Positions 1-13,110 of a DNA stretch of 64,000 nucleotides are shown here, in pieces. The first letter of the stretch is position 1. The number at the start of each line of letters is the position of its first letter. A program made the translations under genes and the position numbers. Under the pieces are notes generated by a model, which was not told where the DNA came from, made no database searches, and worked only from the letters and a program-made list of their open reading frames with translations. This DNA is from Anarhynchus alexandrinus (taxonomy: Eukaryota; Chordata; Aves; Charadriiformes; Charadriidae). Location: contig VUYV01000124.1 in the NCBI GenBank assembly GCA_008711295.1, positions 2,591,429-2,655,428 of the forward strand. Direction: 5' to 3'.

Positions 1-3000
1 AGCATCTGCTAGTGAAACAAAAGCCACTAGCAAGTCCCACTAAAGCAATTTTAGATAAGTATGGTTCTACCCATCTGAACATTGGCATGAGATTTAACAA
101 GATTATCTCTTCTCACTTGATCCTAATTGGTTGCCTTAGGAAATGCATGGATATGCATGAACATTAGTCTGCCATCCAGTAAAGAGTTGACATGTTTGGC
201 TTAGGTTATTTGTGGTAATCCCTAGGTTTGCTTTCTAATAAATACTAACCAGAGTCAAGCCAAAGATAACACCCTATTTTGTCCTCTTAATCTGAGGTGA
301 CCTCATCATGTCTACCATCAGCCTTCTGGCAGTTCCTGAATATAAATGCTTGTATTCTCCATGGTTTCATGCAAGGTGAAGACAGAGAGAAGTCAAAATC
401 ACCTTTAGCTTTTGCTCTGACATGCTGCAGTTAATCATTGCACTGAAAGGTTGGTTACGTCTCTATACCTGAGAAGAGTTTCTCAAAACTGAACAAACTG
501 AAGGAAAGCATGTCAGGTAAAAAAAAAAAAGTATGTGCAGTTTAACTTGATTTACTTGCCCCAGTGATTTCCAAAGGCAGGCGTGAATCTCTGGAGTTGG
601 ACTCACCTTTGCCAGGAGGAAGGCTTCAGGCAGGGTTCAGCAAGAACTACCAAGTTCATAATTGTTCTCCCACTCTCCTTGCCCTACCTGAACAGACGCA
701 CACAGAGAGCACACACCTTGGAGGCTGTGAAATAGTTTGACAAGACTCTTGCATAAGGAAAAAACTAGTCAGAAGCTTTTCATCTATAGCTATTCTCAAG
801 GTGACACTACCAGTGGGCAGGTTAACTTGGAAGCAGTTATAGTGAAGGCTCCCCACTGATAGTCAGATGCGGACATTTTCTTAAAGCAATACCGAGCTAA
901 GAGTTGCATGGGGCACCTGAGAAGGTATTGAGTTTAACAGGAAGAACAGTTACTGTGATAAGATGCCTACCTTTTCTTTAACATAGGGAAAAAGAGATAC
1001 ACCTTTGGAACTCAATATTCTTTGCTACAGAGAAAAACTGCTGACGGCTGAAGTTAGACTTTCTGTTTGGGACTGTCATTCACTCAACAGCACAAGAGTT
1101 GCTTGTGGTTTTTAAAGTTTCAACTAAAAATCAAATCCTTATCTTTGCAAATTGCATGGGATTTTTCTGTTGNTTTGTCTTCATGCCAGCAGAACTAGAA
1201 GGAAATCTTGGAACCTTTTAGGTAAATTCTTAGAGTTCCAACAGGAAACTTATGAAAAAAAAACCAACTTAGTTTACTTCTGACATTCACCAGCTACTCA
1301 AGCTAGATCAGAGTCAAATCTTTGGGCTCAAAATTTACTTGTCATACAACTGGGTCAATTCCAGAGATGTTGAAGGGCAGGTTTTAAGAATGCTCAAATT
1401 TACTCAAGTGTGGCAGATTTTTTCTTCCCACTCAGTTCCAATTTCAGCACCAAAAAAACCCCAGTGTTCTAGAAAACATACTGAGTTTTTCTGAAGTTAA
1501 CTCTGCAGGCAAAACTCAATTTGGAAGTTGGGATTGATTTATTTTTTTTAAATTATTTCCATGCAAGAACCACACACGTGAACCAGTATAGCTTCATCCT
1601 CCTAGGATAAGAGCTAACATAGCTACACATTATAGCTGTTTATACACTAACAGATTTTACAGAACACAGTAGATGAATTAAGGTGCTTTGTCCTATTGGT
1701 GCTTTTACATCCAGAGTAGAAATCTGCAAACTATACACTGCGATACATTGACAGGCAACAGCTAGCTTTGGTTCCAATACTGCTGCCAAGTGCTTCAGGT
1801 AAAGAAGCACTTTCTTTTGTGGTAAAGAAAAGCTCAACTTCTTTCTCTTCCAAGTCCAGCTAGTTTGGAACTCCTTTAGATATCTATTGTTCAAAATAAA
1901 AATCCTGAAATTTAGATAGTCTCATTGACAACTGAGGACAAAGATAAGAAAAGCATCAGCAGCCAGGAATGCTGCTCAGAAGCCAGTGTGATCAGGAATC
2001 ACACTGATTGCTTCCCACTCCCCATCCTATTCACCCTCAAGAAGCACCTATACTAGTGACAACATGGCAAAAGTTTAATTTGACTAGTTAGGTAAAACTC
2101 CATCAGCCACCTTAAATGTAATCCTGATTTTTCAGGGTGTGCATAACTGATAGATGAGCTGTGAAGTTCAGGAGAGTTCCTGCAGTTAAACAACTCTGCA
2201 AATGTTAAGAAGGGTAGTAGCTTAGACGACAGCTCAAGTCCAGCAGAATGCAATTTTTTTTCTGCCACACTTGTTACTTCAGCGGAAGTGAAGAGAGGAC
2301 AGAACCTGGCAGCCTTGGAAAACTTAATTCTTCAACAGCTACAGCCAGTAATATCCAGGCTGCTTTGGAGTCACCTGGCCTGCCTCAATGTAAGAGTCCT
2401 TAATTTAAAAAAGAAAACCACCACCAAGTTGGAGCACAAAGCTCTTCCAGAGTTCACTGTGAAGAGAACACTCAGCTCCCTTGAAGTTCCTGAAGATGAG
2501 CATCCAAAAAAAATAAATTTGGGCTTACATACTTCCCCATACTTCCAGACAATGGGTTTAACCATCATTAATATGCTATCACCAGCAAAGTATGTTCATG
2601 TCCATTTTGTAACTGTCTGTAGAAGTTGCAGCTACTACTCCTTCTACAGTTCAAGCTTAAACTAGGAAGAGTAACGTGAGTGCAAGACCAGTTACTGCCA
2701 CTGAGAGAACATCCTGCCTCAATGCAGCAGAACATCACTGGCTCTACAGAGCACCTAACAAGCTAAAGCCTATAGAGGACAGCTTTGACTTTCAATCCTT
2801 CACCTAAGTGTATGAGTCCTGCTTCTAAAAAATACTGGCTGTACGTGTGTAATAGTAAAGAAGGTGCCCATAGACACCAACAACAACAGAGGAACACTGG
2901 CAGCAACCCTGATAAAAATTCATAGCAAATTCCTTCAATGTTTACCCCCTTATAGAAAGCTTGAGCCACTAGTTAGGTAGCAGGCCCACCAGCCATCACT

Positions 3001-4793
3001 GAAATACCTTCTTCCACCATTAGGTATTACCTATTCATACAAGCAGTAGCCACTTTGCCATCACTTCAAGTTTTACCTGTAAAGCCACAGGACAGCATCT
3101 CTAGAATAACCTGAGGCCTTTAGGTACAGCAGCCAGAAGCACCATTCTCTTAAAGTCAAGAAGTAAACACATGGACATTGCACTTAAGATATCCTATCCC
3201 GCAGCAACAACTTTCAGAAGCTAAGTTAAAGCTCTGGAAGGACAGATTTCTGCATCTAGCATAATTTTCAGGAATATTTCAGATGCATTGCATCTAATTG
3301 AGGGCAAATAACACCACCAGCAGCAGCACTGAGAATCCACTTGGCTACAGTTTACTACAACAGCAGGAAGATACGGCAGCAGTGTTGCATAACTGCCTTG
3401 CACCAGATCCCTTACCTGACAGAACTCCAAAGCCTTGGAGGTAGATATTAGTATTGTTTAAGTTAAAAGGGTGGAGTAAGTTCTTCTAGATTTATGTATT
3501 CTTAGATTAAAACACAAAAAGGAAAACAAGTGAAGTTAATCTCTAGAACTGTGCAGCAAAAAAGCAGTGTTCATTGCATGAACAGCCCTGTTCATTTCAT
3601 ATGTATCAGTCTTTTATGGACTTCTACCTTAGAAATATTTTGCTTCCACTAAGACTGAGAAACATACACAGTAAAACCCAAACTTACAAGTCTGAAGCAG
3701 ATTATGCCCTAGCATTCTAGACACACACACATTTTTAAAAGCTACTTTTGCACACAGCTCATCTACTTCTGCAACACTTGCCTCCTCACTTTTAAAAGAG
3801 GAATAAGCCAAATGCAAAACTCCAGGCAGAAGCCAACAAGGGTTACCACCATTCTGTATGGTAACTAGACACAAATCAGAAGTAGCTACTTAGCTCAGAC
3901 AAACCCCTTTATCTGGCTAGTATCCACAAACTCCAACTCATTTAATATCCTCCACTTGGAAATTACACCCAAGAGCTTCTGGCTTTTTAGTTCTTAACTT
4001 GCACCTCATTCCATCAAGTATTTGTTTAAGCCTAAGTGTAGACTGCACATAACTCCGCTTCAAAGAAATGGGAAGCGAAATGGTTTGATGTACCAGCTAG
4101 AGTAGGCTCTTTAATCTTCATGCTACTCTAGGGAGTTTATGATGCAACAGAAGATTATCATCCTATTTATTTCTGACTATTGTGTATCTGATACACACAG
4201 AAGCAAGATCTCAAGATAGTGTACATCTGGACATCTTTCCTATGCATGTGTCCCTGTTGTATATTCAAGGATACCACTACCTTTACCAGGTGTTTTCACC
4301 TGAGGATGCTTCCTTATCTATTTGATTCCTGGTTCACTCCCCCTCTATACCAGCAGTAGCCACACTGCTGCCTCTGCAGCCCAAGGAGCAGCCATGAGTC
4401 CACTCAGTATTATGGTGGCTGTAAAATATGAGATAGTTACATTAAGGCTGCATTGGATTGTTTTAATTTGCTGGAGTGTCAAACCCTAAATTACTAGAAT
4501 TACAACTGAAGGATCAGATGATCTCATATTTCAGGTTCTCTGTAAAACCAAAGAAAGAGTTCTTAACCCAGTATTCTGGAACTCTACAAGAGTATAGAAC
4601 AAGCACTAGTCCATGCATCACAACAAGCCTAAGTGTAGCAGCTAAGCTAGTGAACTTTTCTCATCAGAAGGCGGAGTGTGGCTTCCCCATGAAATTTAAG
4701 TGATTGATCTCAGTCATGGAACAGGGAAGAGAACAGGGATGGACAACATTTTCCACATTCCTTCTAGTCTGTGACCCAGCTAATGGTAACAGA

Positions 4794-4941
4794 GGACCGG
4801 TAGCCAAGAGAAACTCCGAAACAGAATCTGCCCACAAAGTGTTTGGAACCTCTCCTCCCTATTTAAGGATCAGCATTTCCCTCTGGATATGATTCCAACT
4901 ATCATTAACTGGACCAGTGGCCAAGAAAAACCTCAGAAAAG
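4794..4941. repeat. imperfect direct repeat, about 31 bp, two copies
   Basis: Two related segments begin at 4794 and 4911, about 117 bp apart. Both start GGACC(G/A)GT(A/G)GCCAAGA and continue with an A-rich tail. They match at roughly five of six positions with one small gap. This could be an old local duplication inside SMOC1 intron 1. Nothing suggests a mobile element. Confidence 0.35.
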
Positions 4942-7340
4942 CAAGTTATTTCATCTTTCCTACTTCCCCTTCTTTATTACTATGCACCTTCCCTTCCACT
5001 TCCTATGATTCTTTCTATCAGAAGCTCACCCATGAGAAAGCCCTCACATTCACCATCCCCTCAACCCCAGCTTTAATCGAATGTCTCAGTGGAGCCAAAC
5101 AGCAGGCTTCCTCCACTCTGAAAAGGGTGAAATTACCTTCTTTCACTTTGCCATAAGAGTAGGAAAAAATTATGTTAGGCCAATGCTCTTCCAGCAGTGG
5201 ATCAAATTTAACTTTGGACTGACAAGGGCTGCCATGTAGCCTACTGCACCAGTCTCAACAGATTCTGTCTATGCCTTGCACAGAAAGAATGCTGCATGCA
5301 GACAGTCTGCTTCTTCCCCTTAGCCACTCCAAGTCAAAGTGTTTGAGGCAAGCCAGTTTACAGAACCATGGCACACAGTCTGAGTCTGTAGTTAAGTACT
5401 GAACAGCATAGTACTCCGTGGCACTTAGCCCTGTGTTACTCTCCTGCTCATTCATTCACATCCTTCATTCAGAGGCAGCAGTTGTTCCTTAGGAACTCCA
5501 GCTCCAGACCAGGAGAGGAGTCTGGGTGCCCACGGCAGAGCAAGTTACCTGCCTACACGCACCAGTTTCTGTATGGCTTCCTCCACCTGCATGGAAGAGT
5601 CTGCCAGCAGCACTGGTGGGTAGTTTGTCCAGGCTTTGCTGCTAGACTCTACTTGACAAAACCCTGAGCCAACCTTTAATGATGCAGCCTTTGTTCCTAT
5701 AGTAACTGGTGTTATTTTCCCATCTCTAGGCACAGGTGCTTCCCCTTAAGGTCTACGTTTGCTCTCATTTCACACCTACCCCTCACTTCCCCACTGCATA
5801 GCTACGTGCCACTCCAAGTGAGAACACCTGTCAGTGGGCCCTCAAAAGCAGCTGGCTCAGCCACAAGCCAGTGGGAGGCAAAAATGCACAAACCCAACAT
5901 GCAGGCATGTCCTCCCAAGCAGGCTACAGCTGGGAGACCGCCAGGGAAGAGTTTGACAGTGCAAGCAGTTGGAGACTTTGGGGACTTCCAGGCCACCGCT
6001 CTTAGAACAGAAGCACAACTGCCCCAGAGAAGCCAGCATGAGAAACATCTGACAGGACAGCCTTCCACCAAGGCTGTTACTCCAGGCTGCCACTGGCACC
6101 TTAGCATCATCCAGTCAGGCCCAGGCCAGTCTTAAGGCTACCTTGGAAAGGTCCTTCAGACTAGAATGAATCCTTGCATAAGCCAAAGCCTCTGTTTGCT
6201 CCATCTCCCCTCCCCACACTGTAGGGACCACACTTCCAGCATGTAGGCCTTTCATTCAGATAGCACAGGCTTCCCTCAGAGCAATTCTTGTAGGGGAGCA
6301 TAACAACCATATTTGTCTCCTCAGTTTCGTAAAGAATAGCATTTGTGAGTGGGCAGGCCCGCTATACAAGGCAATGTTTTCCTCACCAAACAAGCAGATG
6401 ATTCTTCTCTAATGCTCATGAATATCACTAACACTGTCTACAGTGTTACTGCAGCATCCCACAGGAATTTAAGTTGCATCAGGAGACTACTGTGATAAGG
6501 AGAAAAGCCATCCAGGACAGGAGCCATAAGCCTGATTTCAAGGTAAGGCCTCATCCTGAGGGAGCTGACTGCTCTCAGGCTGAAGAGCTGCCGATAGCCT
6601 ACATGAGGTCACATACAAAGAGCTCCTTTGTACAGTGGGCGGTTGTTGTCACTGCCCCAAGTGCAAGCTTTACACTCTGGTGTGACTAGCTATGTTTTCC
6701 TGGGGTTACTCTCCTACAGCTACAATGCCTCCCAAAACGAAGGAAGAAAAAAAAAAAAAAAGAGGGCAGAGTTGCATTCTCAGTCATCACCAGAAGGGTT
6801 TCAGTGCCAGAATACTCCCTCCTCAAACCTACAGGCAGTAAAGCCACCACACACAGAGAGCTTCACAGGGCTCACAAGTAAGCTGCTGAACACAAGCCTT
6901 AACTGCTCAGCTGAGCCAGTCAGAAGATGGGGACAGTTACATGCCACATTCATCACATCCTGGTAATTTCTCTGTGTAAGCAAACAGCTCACACTGACCT
7001 CACACCTTGCCCAGAAAGCTCCAGCACGGAAGCAATTCACCCACAGTGATGTCAGCCTCCAGTGTTGGGGCAAGAACTTCACAAATGGAAGAAGAGCTTC
7101 TCACAAACAAGCATAGGAAGCTTAGAGTCCTACCAATGCAACAACAGTAGTTAAGCTTGTAACACAACAAAAAAGTAGGCTTCATAGTTCAAGTTGCAAG
7201 TTATAACATCCACTTCTCTGCCAGAATTTCACTTGATGACAAAGCAGTGAACTACCACCCCCGCACACCAAGCTTGGCTCAAGGTCTGCTGTGCTCCAGA
7301 GTTCCTGGATGTTGCCTCAGCACCAAAGACCTGGTGGCAG

Positions 7341-7411
7341 CTGCTGGGGTGCTCTGACAGAAGCCGTCACACTGTCACACAGGAAGCTAAGTGTGACAGT
7401 CAGCACAGCAG
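7341..7411. repeat. inverted repeat able to form a hairpin
   Basis: The inner stem is a perfect 10-bp inverted repeat (ACTGTCACAC at 7371-7380 and GTGTGACAGT at 7391-7400) around a 10-nt loop. An outer stem can form between CTGCT...GTGCT (7341-7345 and 7349-7353, with a 3-nt bulge) and AGCACAGCAG (7402-7411). The total is about 20 paired positions with one asymmetric internal loop. It lies in SMOC1 intron 1, so it would be transcribed as part of the pre-mRNA. Confidence 0.45.
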
Positions 7412-10400
7412 CCTTCAGGGATCAGCTTCAGTTTCACCTGTATTGCCTCGGTGTTTAGCTTTTAATGTGAGCATAGAGTTTATTGTGTAACACTTAACTG
7501 CACTGTCAGATGTGCCAGCCCCAGAAGAATTGGGGATTCAGCAGCCAAGTAAGAGACAAATGGGGTTTTGTTTGTTTGGGGTTTTTTTGACATAGTAATG
7601 TCGCAATTAGTTTGAGATGGCAGGATAAGAACATCTAAGATATTTAAACAGCAGTATTAATATTTCAGAGCTACTATACCACTGAAATGAAGTTTACAGT
7701 CATCTTACCAATTGCTTCAGGCCATCTGGAAATGAAAGATGCCAAGACAGCATCTGCTCTGCACTGATGGCAGTGAAGATTACCTTAGCACATGACTAGT
7801 GCTAGAAACTTGAAAACTAGTCCAAGAGGTTATCATTGTAGGTGTTCCACCAGCTACACAGCTTGCTGCCACCACCAGCAGAAATACATGAGCAGTTTCT
7901 TTTTCTGTACCAAATCTTTTGGTGGCCAGAAATCTTTCCTTAGCACCAGACATCATTAACATGAGTGAAATATTCTCACAGCCAACTCAGAAGCTCAGGC
8001 AGTTAAAAGACCAACTCTAAGACTGCATAGAGCAAGTTGCATCCTACAGCATTTTCCTGCTTAGAACAGGACCCACTGTTCCAATACCAATGTATTGAAA
8101 CATCATGTACCAATACTTCTCCACAGAAGAATTAATCCTGTTCCTCAACACAGTTGCATGATGTATAAAAAGCAAATCAGATCAGTTTCTTTGGTACACA
8201 TCAAGGGATTCAGCTGTCTAACATTAGATGTCCAAATAGGAGCAAGGAGAGGGAGAAATAGTTAGTCTAGCTCTATGTAGAATTAGAGCTTCCACTTAGG
8301 CAAGAACATCTCTCACCCAACCAAAACAGAGTACCTGTAACCTAAAGCTATTTGCCATAGCATAACAAATCTGTCCTGTCAGGGGATGCTTTTCTAAAGG
8401 CTTGCCTTTGGGTACTTATGCCTTCATTAAAATGAGTCTCTCCAACAGTAAGGAAATCTAAAACATTAAAGTGCTTCAGTTGTTACTTATCAGTGTAGAC
8501 CTTTGCAACGCAGAGTGACAATTAAGCTCAAACTAAGAAACAAACTTCAGTCATTGAAAACCTATCCTAAGTTTCACTCTTCTGTTCTAGATCTCCTTCA
8601 CACGGAGCCCTTTGCTTTCTATCTTAGAATATTTTCATCATGTCCTTTCATGAAGAACAGCCTCCCTTATTTTAGTAGGGCATGTGTAAAGACCCATGCT
8701 TTGTGGAACCCTCCCAGTAGGGCTGCAGTAAAAGCACACAGATGAACACAGGCTCCTTGGCACAAGCTGCGATGCTGTGTGCTCCTCCAGAGGGAATGGC
8801 AAAGCTGCAGGAGCATTTTCAGCACTTTGTATCAAGGTTTTTATTTGGGATTCTGACTAGTAGCTGCAGCAGGGAATTCCCATTGCTCTGTGGCACTTCA
8901 GTTTATGCATTGGAATCTGTAGATATCTTCAGAGTTTTACTATCTACTACTTTCAAGGAGGGATATGGTATGTTTCCATGCATGAAACTAGGAAGAAAGT
9001 TTCAGTGACTGCTCTGCCCTCCCCCCCCATTTCTTACTCCTCTGCAGTCACTGAGGGGTACAGATCCCCAATCTTTCAGAAATCCAAGCCCGTTCCTAGG
9101 ACAGCTTTTGACTGCTGCAGTCATGTTCTGCTCCTTCTGCAAGCACCCACCATTTTCCTGTGAAATTTGTCATTTCTGCCACCAACAGTTCTCTGCCATA
9201 AATGGAGAGAGTTCATAATGGCCAGGCATTATACTCAAAAAGCAGGAGGCCTACATAGATCTGTCTTTCTGAACTAGAAAGACAAAGGTCATAATTTATT
9301 GTCCAGATGGGGGAAAACAGAGCTTAGTGGCACAATCTATTTAACCTGCTATGAAAGAGTATTGCTCAAATGCACCACATAGTAGGAGATGCAAGAGCCA
9401 GCCCAGTCAAGCTCCCCATCTGTCACCTTGGGGTCAAGGAGGGGAAACAGCAAGACCTGGCTTGTCACACAACTCCAGTCCTCATGCCAGCAGATAGAGA
9501 AGCACACAGGAAGACAATATGAGTAGAAAGTAAAGCCTGATTATCTTTTTCCAGAAGGCACCATCCTTCAGACAGACATTTTCCAAGTATGGTAAGTTGG
9601 TCACTTCCACAGTGCTCTTTAGACCTACAAGAGCAGAAGCGACCAAGCAATTGCTTATCACTGCAGAAGCTTTCCTGGATTCTGCCAAGCGAAGAAACAA
9701 GTCACACAACCACCTTGGGCTTCCAAGGTATTTCTAGGACACCCAAGGTATTAGACTTACTATGGGTCTTCACTTGGACACTTATTAGTTCTCAGTGAGC
9801 CACAGCATATGTACAAAAGCCAGATGTTTCCTACAGATCACTGACACTTCCCAAGTCTAAGAGATTCATGTCACTGCTCATAGTTTTACTATAACAGGAA
9901 ACAGCAAGCTTTGTACATCTTTTGAGAGCCAGAGGTACCTCAGCAGGCCAGTAGATACTAGCTGCACTTGTAATCTACCTTGGTATTCAAGTAATCACCC
10001 TGACCTAACTCACTTAATCTGAAAAGTTTGATCCCTTATTGGCACAAGAGATGTAGATACACCTAATTGTCTTCAATACCCTTAGTTTTTCATCATTTTT
10101 TGCAAACAGTAGCAAGCCATACTCCTCCGCCTGTGTATTCAGTGACAGTGCTGTCCGCCTAGCTTAGCAGCAGCACTACAGTAGTAAGAGGGAAATGCAA
10201 GGATAAAGATCAAGAACTTGCTTCAAGCATTATTGCTGCTCATTTAAACTCACAGAGTAGGATTAAAAACGCCTGTTCACCAGGAGCATTTCAGCTTGCA
10301 AATATTGTAGTTCTAGTGCTTACCATACAGAAATGAAAATGAAAAATGAAAAGGGTAAATATCACACCTAGCAATTGAACACGGATAGAATCAGACTCAA

Positions 10401-12420
10401 AAACTGCAACATTGACACCCACACCCACCCCCTATCTAGGGAGGGTTCCTGACAGGAATACACTCCAGATCACAAGTTAGCACGAGAAACACTAATGTAA
10501 CTTGGTAATGATCATTTAAAAAATGAATAAAGAATTTTCTTGTGTACATTGGAATCTAAAGTATAGCACCTTTATACTAATGACAACTTTACTGGCAGTG
10601 TCTAATCACTAAAAGATATGACGTTCAGGGGCTTATCATATCAATCAACATGGTTGCAAATAAGTAAACCCAAACTCCCCACCTTCACATACGCTGATGC
10701 ATGACACTTGGAAGGGTGAGAAGAAAGGCTTCATGAGTTGAAACATCCTGGAAGTTCAGAGCCTTCCATTTAAGAGCTCATAAGTTAAATCCTCAAGAAG
10801 TTAAAACTTTAAGTCACATCTTTCTACAGAACTGTAAACGTTGGTGCTCACAGCTGATATTCTCTCCCAGTTATGAAGGAAGAAATAGCAAAGTCGGAGA
10901 AACAGCAACGTCAGTTCACTTCAAGCAAAAAGTAAATCAGTACTCCTTTGTATTTGGTTTTCCACTCTCCTGAAGTAGCTCCCGTTCCAAAGATGACACA
11001 GACAGGGAGCAACTAAACTGCCTTGTGAAGTACAGTATACAAAAGTGGCATATATGGAAACTGACAGACAGGCTCATTGTGCAATTGTGCACTGCCATCA
11101 GGCTTTTTTTATTTTGTTCGTTGTTTCAATTGCTCTTCATTAAAGCATTTTTATACCAGTGCTGATGAAGGGCTCTAGTCATCCAACCAGACTCTTACTT
11201 ATCACCTCAAAGCTCTTCTCTATTTGACACCACTCCAATTTTGAGGTTTATGCTTGATATCAGGTAATACTGATACATGCATAAGCACCCCTATGTTTCC
11301 CCATACTTTAAAACAGGTCTCCAAGAATTTATGGCACACACTAGTTCTGATTTGCCACATTCAAACAGTTGCTGTTACACATCTGGCTGTAAAAGAGGCT
11401 ACACAGCACAGCTGAACACAAGGACACCAGTGCAGCCAGTACGCTTCCCATAGCTCTGAGAAGCATTTAATAGCCGTCATGGTCAAACAGCACTGCTATT
11501 AAAAAACTAGAACATTGCACTAAAGTCCCTTATTGTTATACTTTGGTTAAGTAGGGATTCCAAAGACTCCTGGTCTTGCCTAACCATGATGTAAGTTAAT
11601 TAGGTACTGTATTTCATAGCATTTCAGACTGATGGGTCAAGAACACACATGGTCAATGCATCCAACACGCCCGCAGAGAGATCAAGTTTTTCCACTCACC
11701 CAGAGCTGTGCTTTTATTGCAGCATTGGCTGAAGAACAGCTACTGTTTTGCAGCTTTATAATTAAAAGCTCTCGTGCTACTCTGTAGTGGTGCTGCAGCG
11801 GTAACATTAGCTCACTGGGAGGACCATATTTAGAAAAGATGTTGGGTTCTCCCCCAGAGCAATGTAATAGTTTGGTAAGTGAAATTAACAGCCCCACTAA
11901 GAGTCAAACATTGTCAGATTAAAAAAACAGAGCTAGACTCCTACAGGGAGAAGTCTGGGCTGAAGGCATCTAGCTTTATTGCAGGGATTCATTTAATCCC
12001 TACTTAGGAACATAAAAAAAAAAAAAGTCCTAAAGCGATGTGCTGGGAACAGGGGCTACATTAAGTGCAAGACGAGCAACATAAAAACACAGCCTGCCAA
12101 CCTTCCCCCACACTTTCTTCCACACACACCCCCCCGTAATAAATACCAACAAGTTAATACCGATGTGTACACTTCGCGCGTTCAGCGGCTTTTAACGAGC
12201 AGGGAGGCCCTTGCGAGGCTCTGCGGGCCGGGGGTCGCTGCGTGCCCGCTGCCGGTGGCGGAGTGGGGTTGGAGGGGGCGGCCGGGGCTCCGCGGCGGCG
12301 CCCGCCGGGGCTTCCCCTGCGGCGCTGACAGGGCTCGGGGGGGCGGCGGGGCAACCTGCCGCGGCTGGGCGAGGAGCGGGGGAGAAAGAGAAGGGCAGCC
12401 GCGCCGCCGGCTACACTTAC

Positions 12421-12525
12421 CCGGGGCCCCGTGGCTCGGTGGCCGCGACCCTGAGGAAGATGCACCAGCAGCAGCGCCAGCAGGAACGGGCGAGCCCCCG
12501 CGCTGCGCCAGGCCCGCGGCACCAT
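12421..12525 (-). CDS. SMOC1: SMOC1 exon 1, coding part (signal peptide and N-terminus)
   Basis: SMOC1 is a secreted SPARC-related calcium-binding matricellular protein that modulates BMP signalling; human loss causes ophthalmo-acromelic (Waardenburg anophthalmia) syndrome. Only the first 35 codons are in this window. They read as a secretory signal: an arginine-containing N-region, then a hydrophobic core (PFLLALLLVHL, residues 13-23). The exon ends GHRATGPR, which matches the human exon 1 ending (remembered as GHRTTGPR). The start has a strong context (A at -3, G at +4). The exon ends on a complete codon, followed by the donor GTAAGT. The residues before the hydrophobic core differ from human, as is usual for signal peptides. 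The calcium-binding, thyroglobulin and EF-hand exons lie beyond the left edge. Confidence 0.9.
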
Positions 12526-12695
12526 CGTCCCTCGGGGGCGGCGGGGCAGCGGCGGGACGGCGGGGCTCTGCGGCCACCGGAGGCGGCTCTCCCGGGCGGC
12601 CGCCCCTCAGCCCGGCGGCAGCGGCGGCGTGTCCGTTGGCGAGCGGCGCGCGCGGTGCCCCGAGCCGGCTCTGCCCCCTCCCGCCGCGGCAGGTT
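12526..12695 (-). other. SMOC1: SMOC1 5' UTR (predicted)
   Basis: This is the GC-rich leader between the predicted start site (about 30 nt downstream of the TATA-like element) and the start codon. The upper limit is inferred from the TATA position and could be off by tens of bases or more. Upstream of it, an ATG at 12710-12708 has a good context (GCCATGG) but lies 13-15 nt above the predicted start site, so it is probably not in the mRNA. Confidence 0.45.
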
Positions 12696-12815
12696 ACCCG
12701 CCTCGGCCATGGGGATGCCCGTTATAAAGCCGCGGCGGGGCGGGGCCGGGCGGCACTGACTGCGGCGCACACCTATCGCAGCGCGGCCGCCGCGGGCTGC
12801 AGCCAATGGCGAGGC
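12695..12815 (-). promoter_or_regulatory. SMOC1: SMOC1 core promoter: TATA-like box, GC boxes, inverted CCAAT
   Basis: Reading on the minus strand, an inverted CCAAT box (ATTGG, about 12807-12803) is followed by tandem CCCGCCCC GC boxes (about 12745-12733) and a TTTATAA element at 12728-12722. With the usual 25-31 bp spacing, transcription would start near 12695, giving a leader of about 170 nt. A TATA-like box inside a CpG island is less common than a TATA-less island promoter. The motifs are directly visible; their use is inferred. Confidence 0.5.
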
Positions 12816-12825
12816 GGCGGGGCCC

Positions 12826-12846
12826 NNNNNNNNNNNNNNNNNNNNN
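12826..12846. other. assembly gap (21 N)
   Basis: A run of 21 undetermined bases sits in the GC-rich SMOC1 promoter. The true length may differ. A single ambiguous base also occurs at 1173. Upstream promoter elements may be missing from the sequence here. Confidence 0.99.
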
Positions 12847-13110
12847 GCGGTGCCGCCGGCGGCCCCGGCGAGAGACGGGCACCTTGCCCGTGCCGGCGGC
12901 ACCTGGAGCGGCCGCCGCGCCCTTAGCGGCTGCTGGGGTGCGCGGGTGCCGGGCAGTCCCGGCGGGGGCTGCGGGAGACGACCAGCCAGCGCGGCCGGCA
13001 CTCGCCCGGGGGGCTACCGGGCTTGCGCCGCTCGCCCGCCCCAAAGCCCTGCTGGGCTTCCCCGGCCCCAGCCCCGCGGCGGCGGCTGGCCCTGGCGGTG
13101 GCAGTGACAG

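Larger units (their letters stand above)
1..12420 (-). other. SMOC1: SMOC1 intron 1 (5' part only)
   Basis: This stretch lies downstream of the SMOC1 exon 1 donor (GTAAGT on the minus strand at 12420-12415) and runs off the left edge of the window. I looked on the minus strand for the next SMOC1 exon (follistatin-like and first thyroglobulin domain coding sequence) and found none, which fits the very long first intron of mammalian SMOC1. The sequence is AT-leaning, with many short A/T runs, one ambiguous base at 1173 and no recognisable young transposon. Short open frames here have no splice context or domain and are treated as noise. Notable local structures are an imperfect direct repeat (4794-4941) and an inverted repeat (7371-7400 plus outer arms). 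Confidence 0.75.
12170..13110. promoter_or_regulatory. SMOC1: CpG island over the SMOC1 first exon and promoter
   Basis: About 0.9 kb of very GC-rich, CpG-dense DNA in otherwise AT-leaning surroundings. It contains repeated CGG, GCGG and CCGCC runs and extends from the exon 1/intron 1 junction to about 0.4 kb upstream of the predicted transcription start. It is broken by an assembly gap. All six frames are unusually open here because stop codons are AT-rich, so the long open frames in the island, several of them running through the N-run, should not be read as genes. CpG-island promoters are usual for developmental genes such as SMOC1. Confidence 0.85.

Noticed and set aside
12708..12710. ATG with strong context upstream of the SMOC1 start codon
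   Set aside because: It lies 13-15 nt above the start site predicted from the TATA-like element and is in a different frame; it would matter only if transcription starts further upstream.
12165..12926. 253-codon plus-strand open frame, and several minus-strand frames, in the CpG island
   Set aside because: GC-rich DNA lacks stop codons in all frames. This frame runs through the N gap, and its translation is Arg/Gly/Ala-rich without domains. The real coding frame here is the 35-codon SMOC1 exon on the minus strand.
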